From Phytoseiulus persimilis (lineage: Eukaryota > Arthropoda > Arachnida > Mesostigmata > Phytoseiidae), in contig CM075102.1 of assembly GCA_037576195.1 (NCBI GenBank), forward strand, positions 43,458,745-43,522,744: a stretch of 64,000 nucleotides of DNA, written 5' to 3'. Shown here in pieces: positions 10,640 through 22,430 of the stretch; the stretch's first letter is position 1, and each line of letters opens with the position of its first letter. The position numbers were made by a program, and so were the translations under genes. The notes beneath the pieces are model-generated. The model had not been told where the DNA came from, made no database searches, and worked only from the letters and a program-made list of their open reading frames with translations.

Positions 10640-11980
10640 TGTGCCACTCTGTTTATCAGTGATGACCCATCGAAAATGCGTTGGGAAGTGCGCGCGACTC
10701 CTACTCCGCTCGCTATTGGCCGTTTCTATGCCAGATCAATCCATCTTTCATGAATTTTATGCCAGAGCTCTGAAGAATGGCATCTTGATGGCTCTTGAAG
10801 TGATGTTAGTTGTAATGCTTTTGCATTTTTTACCCTCCCATTCCCCGGTCTCCGAGCAATGTTACCAAGCTGGCGTTGATTGAAGGATCTCCCCGATGTC
10901 GGATCGAGGCGATCGAGTCAGCCCCAGGCGTGTCCGCTCCTGCATTGCCCTCTCCTCCACGAGCAATCACGAATTTCGCAATCCGCTGCGAGTGTGATTT
11001 CTACACGCATGCGGTTTGTTCGGCTCGTTCAATGTTATTTTGCATTACGTGACCACTTTGAGCAGATTACGTAGTCGTCCGGCCAGCTTGCCGGACGACC
11101 GTAGACGTGGCGGCCGCGGGGCCCTCATCCGCTCTGACAGGCACGAGAAGAGGAAAAAAACGAGCAAAGCGGATTTCGGTAGGCGCTTCTTATTCCTCAG
11201 CTCCTACCTTCCCGAAACTAAGTAGGAAATGTTCTTCCACGACATCGGCGCGGCTGGATACCACTCGTCTTTTGAACGGCCCTCAGCCAAGCGTTTTGCC
11301 GCTTGAATGCTTCCGAGTTATAGAAATGGAGGTTTCCCGATTGAGCGGAATTTCGCGCTGGACCGTGATTCGAGCTCTGCGAATCGATTCCGAATGGAGG
11401 AACATAAAATCGAAACAGCGGAGAAGACGTGGAACGGAATCGTCATTCGGTTTCCAGGATCGATCTCAATGCGAGTGCATCCAACATTTCGAGTCATTCG
11501 AAGATGCAAATGAGATAACTACGACAAAGAGTCTCGCGAGGGATCGATCGAGGGATTCCATTCGAAACTTCAAGCTTACCTCGAGTCGAAGGCCGCCTCG
11601 GCTCCGAGAGCGCGCCGCCGCATATTGACGCATGGTCGCTCAAAACCCATGACTGCTAGCCAGTGGCCTTGCGGGCTGTGGCCTACGTTTCAGGGTTCCA
11701 CTGAGCGAGTTTTTCTCTTCTGTGTATTTTCACTCGCTCCGAGCTTCAGTTGCGCTGGAAGTGAATGTTTCAGCCGGAGTGTGGAGCCAGATTCCTACTT
11801 TTTCACTTTGCTCGGCGCTTCCTCCCGCCCCGTAGTTCCAACAGCCGATTCGACTGGGATGAAAGAGTCCATTCTTCCTCCCTCGTTCCGAGCACACATC
11901 AGTTGACAATGAAATATTTCCCTCGAGAGCCGAAAGTTTGTCGAGAGAAAGCACGGATCCTCCAGCTCAGAGCGCTTCTT
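10640..11980. other. No supported gene
   Basis: Overlapping short frames on both strands. A consensus minus-strand donor (CTCGAG followed by GTAAGC, plus coordinates 11580-11575) has no compatible acceptor and open frame upstream. No repeats or RNA genes noted. Confidence 0.35.
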
Positions 11981-11984
11981 GCAG

Positions 11985-12136
11985 GGAATTCCAACTTACG
12001 GTCTACTCTAGACGCTGCGTCGCAGTTTCGGTTCCAACGGTGGGAATCGTATTGTGTTGACCTCCTCCATTCGGATCGAGTTTTTCCCTCGCGGTGCGGC
12101 ACCCGGTGTCGAGTCGATCCAGCGGCGAATTCCGGA
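11985..12136 (+). CDS. Candidate internal exon, unidentified protein
   Basis: The acceptor GCGCTTCTTGCAG (AG at 11983-11984) and the donor GGA followed by GTGAGC at 12137 enclose 152 nt: two leading bases and exactly 50 codons. The frame contains LRSTLDAASQFRFQRWESYC and a Cys/Arg-rich end with four cysteines. It is the only frame of the three with this sort of composition, although a minus-strand frame also crosses the region. Next on the plus strand, a second consensus donor (GGG followed by GTAAGTG, 12347) follows closed frames and was not connected. No family assignment. Confidence 0.33.
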
Positions 12137-12820
12137 GTGAGCGGAGTCTTCGAATAAATAAACGAAAGGGTCGAGCATAAATGGAGTGTATGCTAATCCG
12201 CAGCCGGATTGTTTCAGGTGTGGGTGGCGATACGGGACTCTGTGCATGACCCGTTGGGTAGTTTGAGAGGAACGGGGTAACAAACGGAGGGGTCCGACTC
12301 GGAGGACACGGCAGTTTGTAGAAATTACTTCCATTATTTATGAGGGGTAAGTGGGGTATGTTATTTGCCAGCTGTCTGTGCGGCTACATCCCTGGCTGGT
12401 GGCATTCAGAACGACACCCATCGGCTCATTCAGAGACGGCTCGACGTTCGTCCTTAGTTCATTTCGTACTCGCGAGTGCGCTCGGGGCGCATTCAACAAT
12501 GGGCCTCGACCACGAATGCAAATTTCGGAGTGGAAACTTATGAATTTTGGAGGAGCACCTCCCGCCGACGACGCGCCATCTCGGCCAACAGTCTCGTTCG
12601 ATCTCCGACGATGCGGACGCGATCTCGATTTCTTTCCTCGGTGCCTTGCGGTGCCGTACCCACCTCCCATTCCAGTCGCTCGCTGAGTCGCTTTCCGTCC
12701 CGGTTCCCGAAGAGGGACTTCCGCAACAACTTCCGGAATCTCCATCCTGTTCCAAAGCAGCTGCCAAAGAGATCTAATTGCTGAAAACTACCACGACGTG
12801 TCGGGAGCTCTAACGGCATC

Positions 12821-12833
12821 GCCCGCCCGCCCG
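12821..12833. repeat. (GCCC)n short tract
   Basis: Three GCCC units in non-coding sequence, similar in kind to 29759-29783 and to the complementary GGGC tracts at 27851 and 36529. Confidence 0.6.
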
Positions 12834-15283
12834 TTGAATTTCCGAGATCTCAGGGGGCTCCGGAAGGCAGAGGCGGAGTCGTAGGGACGGGTTCCTGAGT
12901 CGGAGGACGAGTTTGGGAAATGAAAATAAGTGAAGATTGAAGGGCGTTGGCGTTCTCCTGAATCGGCCTTCAGGGTGCAGCCTGCAGCAAACGCTAGAAA
13001 CGAGAACAGCAAAGTTTTCAGTCTTGTCGAGCCCTTCCGGGGCAAATTGAGGCTGCAACAGCTCCCAATGGTTGTTGGATCGAACAAACGGCTGCGAGAA
13101 TAAGAACGATTGCGCAGTCGAACAGCGGCGGCGTCACGACGCAATGTCATAGAAGTCGGCAGTGTTCGTGAAGTCTTGTCGATTTCTGCCACGTTCTTCT
13201 GAAGAGACGATTGTTGGTCGCAACGGTCAATATCCGCTTCTTAGATATGCAGACATTATGTTGTTTGCCCGATCGAGAAGAGCCATTCGTCCTTCGAGTC
13301 TTGTTGTTCGCTTGCTTGTCCTATCGTTCGCTCGCAGGATCGATCGCTTCAACGGAACTAGGTCGATATTCAGAAAGGCCCACCCGAACGCGATCCCTCC
13401 CGAGGCTTGAGCGCTACGGGCAGGGCACTTCGCTGAAAGAACTGCAGCGAATCTGTTGAATAGTCCAAGGCTCCCCGAATCGGTGAACTTCGTCTGCTCA
13501 ACTTAACACAGCAGTGCAGTCAGAGGAGACGATCTCAGAAATGCTGCTCGAGAATTCACATGATGAGGACGTTTATCAGGCGCGCCGGCGGCGGTGGTCG
13601 TTGTTATTCACAGGACCCTTTTTCGAGATCTCGGACGGTTCGGAACGCAGCGAACATCCAAACAAAGCGGAAGGTGATCGCTATCTTTCGAGAATTCAAG
13701 TCATTCCTGCGAACGCCTGCTGATCCGCGGAGCGATAAGTGACCATCTCGTTCAGCTGCTTCTACCATGATCGAGGAGATGGCTCTGCCTGTCCGCGACG
13801 AGGATCGATACCGGGTGTGTCTGAGCTGTGTTCTAGTTGTTGAGCGAGTGTTGTTCGAGACTGACGCACAACCTGCGGTATCGGAGCTCTGTGGGCCGCA
13901 CGAAGACGGAGTCAACAAGCAGAAGGGCGTCGGGGCTCGAAGATATTCGGCAAACAAAATCTCCACCCGACAGCGAGGGCGATCTGCAGAGCAGGAAAGG
14001 AATGTTCTCCCTAAGCTTGCTCGAAAATCGGAGCATCAAACTGTGGCCGGCTGAAGAACAACTGCCGGAATTGATCGCTCCTCCTTTGTAGCGACCGTTC
14101 CGTGGTTTGGACGGCCATGTTCTCCCGCGCTAAGAGTTCGCCGAGTCACTTGCTTTCGTGTTGCCGGTCGAGTAGCGTAGTATGTCGTGGGCTCGCACAC
14201 CACGGGTTAGGGATTACGACGAGATAGTAGTCGTAGTGGCTCGAAGTCGTGCCACTATTGCGATAGCACTCGACGCGGCCATGCGGAACTCGGGTGCGGG
14301 TCTATACGCGGGAAGAAGATAACGGTCACAGGATAGACGTTTCGTGGTTCTTTCCGACATGTCCCGGCGGTGTGTGTCCGAGTCCGCGGGCTGGTCCGGG
14401 TCGGCGATGTCGGTGATCTTGTTTGAGGCAGCTCCGAGCATTTCGGGACTTCCGACCTCTCCGTGCTCGATGACGTGACGCGCGAATCACGAAAACGACG
14501 AGTTTCCGAGCTGGAAGGCCAGCTGATCGAGTCGCGAGACTCGCGGATTTCTGAGCGGTCGAAGCGCGCACTCATCTCGCAGAGATCGGGGCCGTTTGCT
14601 GAGCTGCCTCGGATGCACGGGCGGAACAACCGTGGGCATCGAGCGAGATGCGTTCGTCGGATGTTGCAGCTGCATCAGCTCCTTTTTCGTCGTCCCTGCC
14701 ATTCTCTCGGAGCTCGTCACTCACTCACCCATTCGTTCACTCAGTCGCTCGGCTTCGTACCCGGCGATCAACTACTCGGCCATTCCTCCACTGACTCATT
14801 ATACGCAAGCCAGCGCGATTAAGTCTACAGAGCAAGCACACTGGCTGGCCGGCCGGCTTTCGTAGTCACCTTGGCCCACAGCTAGTTCCAGCAAGCCACC
14901 AAGTCAGGGGTATGACCCAACCTGCGCAGGACGTCGCACAGGGAAGGCTCGTGTGTCGAGACCTCGTAGATTGAGGAAGGGATTCACATCAACTTCCAGA
15001 AAGACATCAATTCATCCGACCAACGCCGGGTGGTGCGCTATTGTCTACCCCCGCTGAAAACGAAACGTTGAGCGCCAGAGCTCCTCGACCGGCTTTAGCA
15101 TGACAAAGAAACTCCGTGCTCTCACTCAGGATGGGCACATCTGAGCTTGACCAGCATGGGCGCTCTGAGATTGTTAAGCTAACTGGGAGAGACTTGCGAG
15201 GCACACAAACACTCGATCGTTGACCATCAACTCCGCCTTGACCCGATCTGGGGGGCTTTCCACAGTGTAGCTGTTTTTCTCAA

Positions 15284-15299
15284 GAGCTCGCACGAGCTC
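15284..15299. repeat. Short inverted repeat of GAGCTCG
   Basis: GAGCTCG, a 2-nt spacer and CGAGCTC form a near-perfect palindrome of 7-bp arms. GAGCTC words are common throughout the window, so this may be chance. Confidence 0.5.
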
Positions 15300-15404
15300 G
15301 GTAGGGAGCCGGTTCCTCTGGACGGCGGCCGGAAACGGGAAACGCGCGCAGGTCGTTGCGCCAGCGGAAGAGCAACTTCGACTGAACGATAGCTCTATCG
15401 CGAA

Positions 15405-15432
15405 GGGAGGGAAGGGGGGGGGGGGGAGGGGG
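15405..15432 (+). repeat. G-run with quadruplex potential
   Basis: GGG-A-GGG-AA, then thirteen consecutive G, A and five G on the plus strand. Four or more G-tracts with very short loops satisfy the usual intramolecular G-quadruplex pattern. It is followed at 15486 by a TCAG microsatellite. No gene is supported on either side within 1 kb. Confidence 0.7.
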
Positions 15433-15485
15433 CCGGTTGACCTCTGCTTCGGTCGATTCGGTCGGCCTGTCGCTGAGCCGGCCGG

Positions 15486-15500
15486 TCAGTCAGTCAGTCA
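15486..15500. repeat. (TCAG)n microsatellite
   Basis: Nearly four tandem TCAG units just past the G-run. Confidence 0.7.
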
Positions 15501-18444
15501 CTGCCACCTGCAGTTACGGTCGTTGCGGCGATGCGGACCCCTGACTCGGATGGGAGAGCGGGAAAACACAGTCGCCGAACAACATTAACCTCGATGACCG
15601 ATCCTCATTGGTAGGCTCAAGATTTGACTGCCTCTCCATTAAGGTCAATTGATGTTCACGAATCAAAGCTCTCCCTCTCTCTCTTCCTCTCTGCCTTGCA
15701 ATGCGCACCTGACGGGCACAGGCTCTTTCGAGTTCCTCCATTTTTCCTCTTCGGCTCAGTCTTCCCCCATGATTCTCCATCCCACTTCCTTTCTCCGGTC
15801 ATCTCCCTCTACGGCTCTCCGTTTTCTTTCCCACTCCTTCTGTGTATAGAATCCCCATCCTCCCCCGCTTTTGCTTTTCCCCTCTAAATCTTCATTCCTC
15901 CATTTCTCATCGGATTTTGTCTCGACCTTCGCTCGCGTGTGAAGCCGGATCTGTCGGAAGGGGAGAATAACTTCGGCCATTTTTCACCAAGTCGACCTTG
16001 AGCCGTCCTCTGTGGAGAGGATGACGAAAAACTGAGATGTGACGAAATCGAACAACGAATGTGTTTGAACCATCCGGAGGGACCACTGCATCGGACCGCG
16101 CAACGACCAGGACCCGTTCGCCGAGGCGTGCCTCTATGAAATCGCATCCGATACAATTAATTTCATCTTTCTCGCATCGTGTTGCGCAACTCGTCGACAT
16201 TCGAGAATGCTCAACAGCCTTCGCTGCAACTGAATAACATCTTCAGCGACACAGAATTTGAATATTTTCATCTGGAGGCGAGAAGAAGCATGGATAGGAC
16301 CTCGGGCCCGGGAAGCCATTGCGAAATGGAACCCCGAATCCACTACCCAGAATTCACCCAAAAGAGCGATTGAGTTCTGTTTCGCATAGTTTCGCGACGT
16401 TCCGAGTGGACCGCCAGCCTCTCCATCGCCTGCACCCTGCTCTCTGATCGTACGCCGGACTGAGATGCACTGTTGAAGAACGCGTCAAGTGGGCTCCAGT
16501 GTTGCGCTTCTTTTGATGTCGATGTTTTTTTTCTTGATCTTCCCTCTCGATGTGCTCTCATCGTCGAGGACAGACAGCCGCCGACTGTGGCGCCCCACGG
16601 ACGAACCAACCGTCGAGCCAGGAACAAGAGTTCATACACCCCGTGAACTTCGAGGGAAACACTTTCGAATGGGCTTCTCCTTTCGCCCCAGATTCGAGAG
16701 GAACGACCTCGCAGAAGTGGAACGTATTTTCCCGGGGAGCCACGTTCCCCATACAGGTGGCAAGCTCTAAGGAACGGACGACGACACCAAGGACTGGAAG
16801 ACAGACGATGTGGGGGAGTTTTAGGGGCCCAAGTCGACGAGGACTCGACGAAAACGGAGAGTTTTCTGCCTTTGCTGACGAAGCTCGTAAACCCGGGACG
16901 TGGCCTCGTTGCCACCGAAGAGCCGGTTGTTGCCATTCGGTCATAAAGCGACCGACGAGTGGGAAAAAATGTTCCTGTCCATGTATTTTCCCCCGCGCTC
17001 GTACGCGGACTCGGAGCAAGTGGGCTCGGCAACCGATCAGATGCCACCAAAAAATACAGAAGAAGACGAGCATCTTAATGCTCGCTTTTTATGGGGTCTC
17101 CGTAATTGCTTCCCGAACTCCTCTGGTGCTCTACTGCCTCGATCACGACTTCGTCGGGCGCCATGACGGTTTCTGGCAGCAGCCGCACATGGGAGAAAAA
17201 CGCGGGGAGAAAAACTACGCGGGAACTCGAAACATCGACGGATACACACGGTAGAATATCCTCGGTTGAGCAGAACCCCGGTCGCCGGGGCTTAGCAACA
17301 GGGGTCGCCTCGGATATCAGTCATCCCCATATGAGATCAAGAATGATTTCCCGTTGGTTTCAATCGATGGGAGCAATTTCTTTCAACGGCTCGCCAACCG
17401 GTCGTTGAGAATTTTCAGCTTCTGCGAAACTTCAACGCCGTCCACGGCGAGGCTTCCGTCCGGCGAATCATTCGGGATCGATTCATTTTTCATTCTGACT
17501 CAGAGAAGGGGAGCGGAGGGGTGGACTGCCGTGGGAAGGATTGCGAGTGACCCACTTGAGGCTCCAACGCAATCACGGCGAGGAGAACAGCACAAAAGGC
17601 CAACAGATGCCGGGTATGTGGGAGGCTTCTCGTCCGGTGCTCGAAGTAGATTTCATCTTCCACGAGGTCTAATTTGCTGCTAGCCGTGTCTGCGTGGCCG
17701 CGATGACCTTATCTCAAGCGAAAGATCGGAGCGCAGCTGGAGATCGATGCCACCGCGATTCCAGGGCAAAAGTTTTCTTCTGATTTGAGCGGTGCTCGGT
17801 TGTGCCGGTTACTCTAATCAGAATCGATATTTGTAGCCAATGACGGTTCAAGAATCTTGCGGAAATAGCCGCTCTCTTCAGCCACGGGGTGACGCGAGGG
17901 AATCATCTCGCCAGTGATAGGATGAAGGGTATGAGCTGGTCCTGGAATTCCTTTCTGGTCCTTCCATTTGACTCATGAAGCATTCTTTGACATCTGACCG
18001 AACAGCGAGCTTTGATGAGTTTGAAAAACTCGGACACGATCAGCGAGACGAGAGCTGGGCCGCGGACCTCCGCCGAGTTTGGGGCCTTGCGGCGAGCATT
18101 CCGTGTCGTGTATTATGAGAGACAAAGTGGGAACTAGAGCACGAAAACGAGGAGAGCAGGAATCGAAAGCTCACGAACTTCAAATAGAAGTTATAACAAA
18201 ATGGTGGCAAACAACGGGGTTCTCGGTCGGGCGAGCTTGTCTTGATCCTGTGTCAGAGAATCGGATTCACCATCGGCGGAAGAATGGTGCGTCTGACCAC
18301 CAATCGGGGTCTTGGTCGAGCGGATCGGAGATCAGAAGGCTCGTCAAAGCCATCGTGCGGACTCAAAACGGACTCATAGAGCCGTGCAACAATTCAGCTC
18401 GAAGAGACGTCAGTTAAGGGATTCGAGCTCAGAAGCAGTGTTTG

Positions 18445-20163
18445 TTACCGCTTGTGGTTCCAGACGGCGATGAATTCGGTAATGGCGGGTTCCTTGGACG
18501 GATACTTCACAAAAGGAGCTTCGCGGCAACCGTCATGAAGGTTGCAGATCGCAAGAACCTCTACTGGAACCCGTTCCGCTGCTCTCTTGATGTAAATGTC
18601 TGGAATGTGGAGGAAACCATTGCCTTGGAGTGACGCAGAGTGTGCGACGGCATTCGGAATATTTCCCGCTACTTGCGAACCACGGAAACAAGAGGGATGA
18701 GAAGGGACTGCGGGTTCGTCGGAGCATAATTGGTACAAATAGAGCGCTCTAGATGACTAGACCCAACTCTGCTTGACACTGAACAAATCATCCGCCATCC
18801 GAGAGGAACCAGGGTCGCAGCTTACGACTCGAATAGTGTATCGGGCGTATTTGTTCCCATCAATTGCGACCATAGTCAATACCTGAACTGGTCAGAGCCA
18901 GTTGGTTTAGGGCGCAGATCCATACGTACGCTCTAACCATGTATACGTTCGATCTCGATGGCGAGGGCTTTCGGCCTCAACATGGACTCGCAGGTTCTAC
19001 TGAAGCCGCACTCCCATGTAGTCTATGCTATCGAATGCGTCAACAAAACACTCCGACCCGCCCCCGGGATATTCGGCGCGGGGAATTGTGGTTTCCCATC
19101 ATTCAAGGCTGAAATATTTTCCCGCAATCCAGCTCGGCCCAACAGTGGTAATCAGGACTCTCCGGCTCGAATCATCCATCAGATTTTTCCATCCGTGTTA
19201 TTCAGTTCCAGATGGAAAAGCAGGCAACGATCCGGTGACTGTTTGCACGAGGGTGGTGACCGAAGCGTCCGAACCGGAGTACTGTATGAGTACTCGATGG
19301 AAGGAGAGGTTGAGGGTCAATTGATCGTATATTTTCCGAGCTCCCCATCCTACCATCATGAGCCAGACAGGACGCACGCGAGAAGCTAGGATTCAGATCG
19401 CAATACGAAGTCCCGAAAAAATGTATGGATATGCTTTGCCCCCAATATCGTGCTGCTCCAGAGATGAGATTCGTAGATGCTCGTTTGTTTATCGCGGAGG
19501 GGAGGCGTGGAATTTTTCCCTTATACCTGGAGGAGGACCCATATGTGAAAACCACTTCCGTGTTCAATCCAATACCAAGAGCTGACACGCCAGGCGTCTG
19601 GGGGGAGAATCTCACACTTTCGTGGCCACCCGCGTACGAATTTCGGTTTCCAGCTGTGTCGTCAAATGTCCGCGACATTCCCTCTTCGCTTCCCTCGTGC
19701 AGTTTGTAATCTTCGAAGAATTTCGTGCGAGACAAGCGCGGGCTTGGGTAAACTCGGCAGAAATCATTTTCCCCTGCTACCGCCGCCTTGCGAGATCGAA
19801 ACCGTCAACGAGGGTGTGTGGCAGATGCGCTTTATATGATACATCCGGGTCGGTGTTCCACGGAGGAATATATAGATCGTTGACTAGCGGCTTTTCGGCT
19901 CGACAGGTTTCTGAGACACGAAGGGTGTGGAGGAGCCTTAGTGGGCGCCTTCGACAGGACGGTTTTTCCGTGGGGAAAGCTAGCAGCACGCTTTCCGTCA
20001 TACAAGCTCTCCAGATGCCAGTAATGTTCGACATGACGTTCGGCAGTTTCGGTTCGAGCTCGGCTGAAACGTTGGGCGGCGGAACCGGCCCGGAGGACAA
20101 GCAGTAGAAGTGCGGACAGGGCAAGCCTTGTGGGTAGGCGTTCGACGTTGAGGCCAGAATGAA
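18445..20163 (-). CDS. Locus B: candidate multi-exon gene, unidentified, cysteine-containing
   Basis: Several exon-like blocks lie in one direction. Block 19781-20163 follows acceptor CGTCTTCAG, is open for 127 codons (includes KLPNVMSNITGIWRACMTES and PLVNDLYIPPWNTDPDVSYK) and ends at CGGCG/GTAGCA. A 38-bp intron (19743-19780) leads in matching phase to block 19527-19742 (includes TKFFEDYKLHEGSEEGMSRT), which ends at CCAG/GTATAAG. Block 18826-18882 (VLTMVAIDGNKYARYTIRV) ends at GTAAGC and is phase-compatible through about 69 bp with the last block, 18445-18756, which ends NLHDGCREAPFVKYP...AVWNHKR and TAA. The connection between 19527 and 18882 is unresolved because competing frames exist. 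A shifted frame at 20.1-20.25 kb offers a signal-peptide-like segment (LALSALLLLVLRAGSAAQ), so a secreted product is possible. No domain is recognised. Confidence 0.35.
19743..19780 (-). other. Candidate ultrashort intron (38 bp) in locus B
   Basis: On the minus strand GTAGCA follows GGCG at the 5' end and TTTACCCAAG closes the 3' end. Removing it joins two open frames in matching phase; without removal the first frame stops at the TAG inside the donor. At 38 bp it is near the lower limit for metazoan introns and lacks a strong pyrimidine tract, so it may be an artefact. Confidence 0.3.
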
Positions 20164-20824
20164 CTGAAGACGAATCGGGTCTGCTTGGGGCTATGCGAGC
20201 CGTGTTCGGAGATGCCCAGTAGCAGCTTCGCCGTGGTGAGGTCAGCATCATGTCGTCCTCGTCGGTCTTTTGTTGCCCGAGGCGAACGAGAGACCTGGGA
20301 AGCAGGCGAAGGACAATTTTGGATTAGCGTCTCAGGATCGCAAGATGACAGGTAGGGTGCTGACAGAGCACATCACGCAAAGGCATTCTTTCTCTCCAGG
20401 AGAATCTCGTTGGTTTTGTTTCGGTTCCTTCTTCTCCTGGCGTGCTCTATCTGAATCGTTCGGTGACTCGAAGCGGCCGAGGAGCAGACAACCTACACCG
20501 CAAATATAGAACCCGCGGTAGCAGCTGTTGGCTGTCTGGTTGGATGACTGGTCGGCGAGCGCGCAGCTCCACGAATCCGAACAGAAGATATATCACTCGA
20601 CTATTGCTGGGTCTCAACAGAAGGGAGATATTCGGGTGCTCGGTCACCCGCGGCCAGGGGCCAGAAATGCGGCGGAAGCAGAACTGTTTGCGGGGTTTTC
20701 GTTCCTGTTTTTGGCTCTCATGCGGTTTTCCTGGTCTAGAGAAGGGCTATGTGGGAGAGGGGAACTCCGGTTGTGGCGGTTAGCTGAACAACGCCCATGA
20801 CTCTCCATCTTCAGAGGCAATCTC

Positions 20825-20986
20825 TTAAGGATTTCGTCGTTCGGAATTCGTTGTCATCAGTTGGTACTCTCTGGTGGGTCTTGTATTTGAGGTACAGGTG
20901 CAGTTCTCTTCTTCTCCAATCGGGACCGCTGCCGAGGCCCCACACGCCTGTGCAAGCAGAAGTGACATCGCCACAGAAAGCAGCAT
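20825..20986 (-). CDS. Candidate N-terminal exon with signal peptide
   Basis: From ATG at 20984-20986 (minus) the frame reads MLLSVAMSLLLAQACGASAA, then VPIGEEENCTCTSN, and ends in TAA after 53 codons, at 20825 or just below. The start shows a short n-region, a leucine-rich core and small residues before an acidic, Cys-containing mature part, which is a textbook signal-peptide layout. It may be the first exon of a secreted protein (possibly upstream of locus B, same strand) or a very small secreted peptide. No consensus donor lies inside, and an overlapping frame is also open, so it stays tentative. An in-frame upstream ATG exists. Confidence 0.25.
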   Translation of the reverse strand: MLLSVAMSLLLAQACGASAAVPIGEEENCTCTSNTRPTREYQLMTTNSERRNP

Positions 20987-21025
20987 TCCTCCGCTCTGGG
21001 CCGGCACAAGTTTCGTTTCGCCGGT

Positions 21026-21063
21026 CTCTAACATCCATCCGATTTTTCTTCTTTCCAGGTGAG
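21026..21063 (+). promoter_or_regulatory. Juxtaposed 3' and 5' splice sites (possible recursive-splicing point)
   Basis: The order is a branch-point-like TCTAAC (21026-21031), a pyrimidine tract, TTTCCAG ending at 21058 and immediately GTGAGA from 21059. The site therefore serves equally well as acceptor and donor with zero bases between. Such sites act as ratchet points in long arthropod introns. Alternatively an ordinary exon happens to start with GTGAG. No open exon extends far downstream (the frame from here stops at the TAA ending near 21096). Confidence 0.4.
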
Positions 21064-22383
21064 ATTGATTCCGAATTCCGCCGGGAGTCGAGCTAAACAC
21101 CAGAAGTGGTTGTCGGGAGCCTACCCACCCGTGAGGAGGATGAAATGTGAGGCAAAGCGCCGAGCAGAAAATTTAGAAACGACCTGGTCTCCGTTGAGAA
21201 GTTCGGCCGGAAGGGGGCCAAAGTCGGCAGGAATGAGTGGATTCCCGTGACGGGGGGAGCGTCGACTCCTGAAACACAGAACGCGGCGCACGCGGGGGAA
21301 TAATCATGGGTTCCGAATGCAGGTCGGCTTGTGTGCTCAACGGTCCCAATTTGTTTCGGCGGGGAGAAATCTCTTGCTTTCGATTTCCGTGCGAGTATTA
21401 CATTACGAATGCACTTGCCCCGCACTTGCTCCGCAATGTCTCCTCAATACTTCTCCACAGAAACCCCTTCCCAACATCTGCTGAGGTCTATCTCCGTCGC
21501 GCGTCGCCCGGCATTCACGTTGGCGAACTGTCCTCCTCTCTTCCCTCAACGGTCGTTCCCGAACTATTTTTTCAGTTGGTTCTCCTCGTCTTCTTCCTCC
21601 TATGTCCCTCCTTCGTCTCCGACTTGTATCACGTAGATAACCCCTCTGCAGTAGAGTCATGCGATGGCGTGCCCAAAGCACTTCCGTAGGGTGGGTGCAT
21701 TTTCCGACTTTCTCCGCCACCCCCTCCTTGGATTTTTTTCCTCAACGCACCGGCGACGAAACTGAAGAGAATATCAAGGAGAATGAAAACGAGGACCCAC
21801 ATGGAGAGAGAGGAAATAGACGGCACGACACGCGGCCGAGAGGAATTGCGGAATATACAGCGAACGTAACGGAGAGATAAGACACGAGAGAACAAGGAGA
21901 TCAAAATCAAATCATTTCAATCGAGGGAGGAACGACTTTACTCTGCGGCGTTTCCCAGTCCTTCAAGCGGGCCGACTGAATCACGTTCGGCCGGACGGCG
22001 GTTTCAGGAGAGCTCGACCACTTGAACTGGAGGCCCACTCTTGCGAAACTATTTGTTTGGTCATCAGCGAGCTGTATGAGTAGAGAGAAGTACGGCCTCG
22101 ATGAGAATGTTCCCGGCAATACGAACCGCGTCAGACATACTGCGGTCGGCAGATGGCGACACTTCGCAGACCAGGACTCGCGTCCATCCGCTCATGCGAT
22201 ACGAGGTGTTCCATCCTCCTGGAGCTTGCCTTCTGCTTTCTCGCCCGCTTGCCTCTAAATCGTTCCTCGCCTCTTCCCTGCTAGGGTGACAGGGAGGCTT
22301 TTGGACACCGTGGCCCGCATACTAAATTTTTTGGTGCCGAACACTGGCTGACCGGGAGGGTGTTTGGTTGGTAGGCTGCCCGG

Positions 22384-22430
22384 CCTGCGGGGTAACGGGC
22401 CCGCGGGGTAACGGGCCTGCGGGGCGCGGG
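22384..22430 (+). repeat. 16-bp G+C-rich tandem repeat, about 2.9 units
   Basis: Units CCTGCGGGGTAACGGG (22384-22399) and CCCGCGGGGTAACGGG (22400-22415) differ at one base. A third, diverged unit follows to 22430, losing the GTAAC core. It is a small minisatellite with no associated frame. Confidence 0.85.

Larger units (their letters stand above)
12150..18440. other. No supported gene; long antisense open frames are probable shadows
   Basis: Frames up to 235 codons exist here (16343-17050 minus, 16550-17254 plus) but lie antisense to one another, as expected when few stop words occur on either strand. The minus frame 15907-16200 reads well as protein (for example GERVLVVARSDAVVPPDGSN) but competes with an equally plausible shifted frame (16134-16361) and has no paired splice sites. 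The block 15640-15905 is pyrimidine-rich on the plus strand. Simple repeats inside are listed separately. Confidence 0.35.

Noticed and set aside
12217-12346. Exon between TTGTTTCAG and GTAAGTG on the plus strand
   Set aside because: Both sites are good, but all three frames between them contain stop codons.
15907-16200. 97-codon minus frame as a complete small gene
   Set aside because: It reads well, but a shifted frame over the same bases (16134-16361) reads equally well and no splice or promoter signal decides between them.
16343-17254. Two antisense frames of about 235 codons
   Set aside because: They mirror each other across the same bases, neither shows a motif, and both are near the random maximum for this window size.
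22384-22430. CRISPR-like array
   Set aside because: Units are directly adjacent without spacers, and the genome appears eukaryotic.
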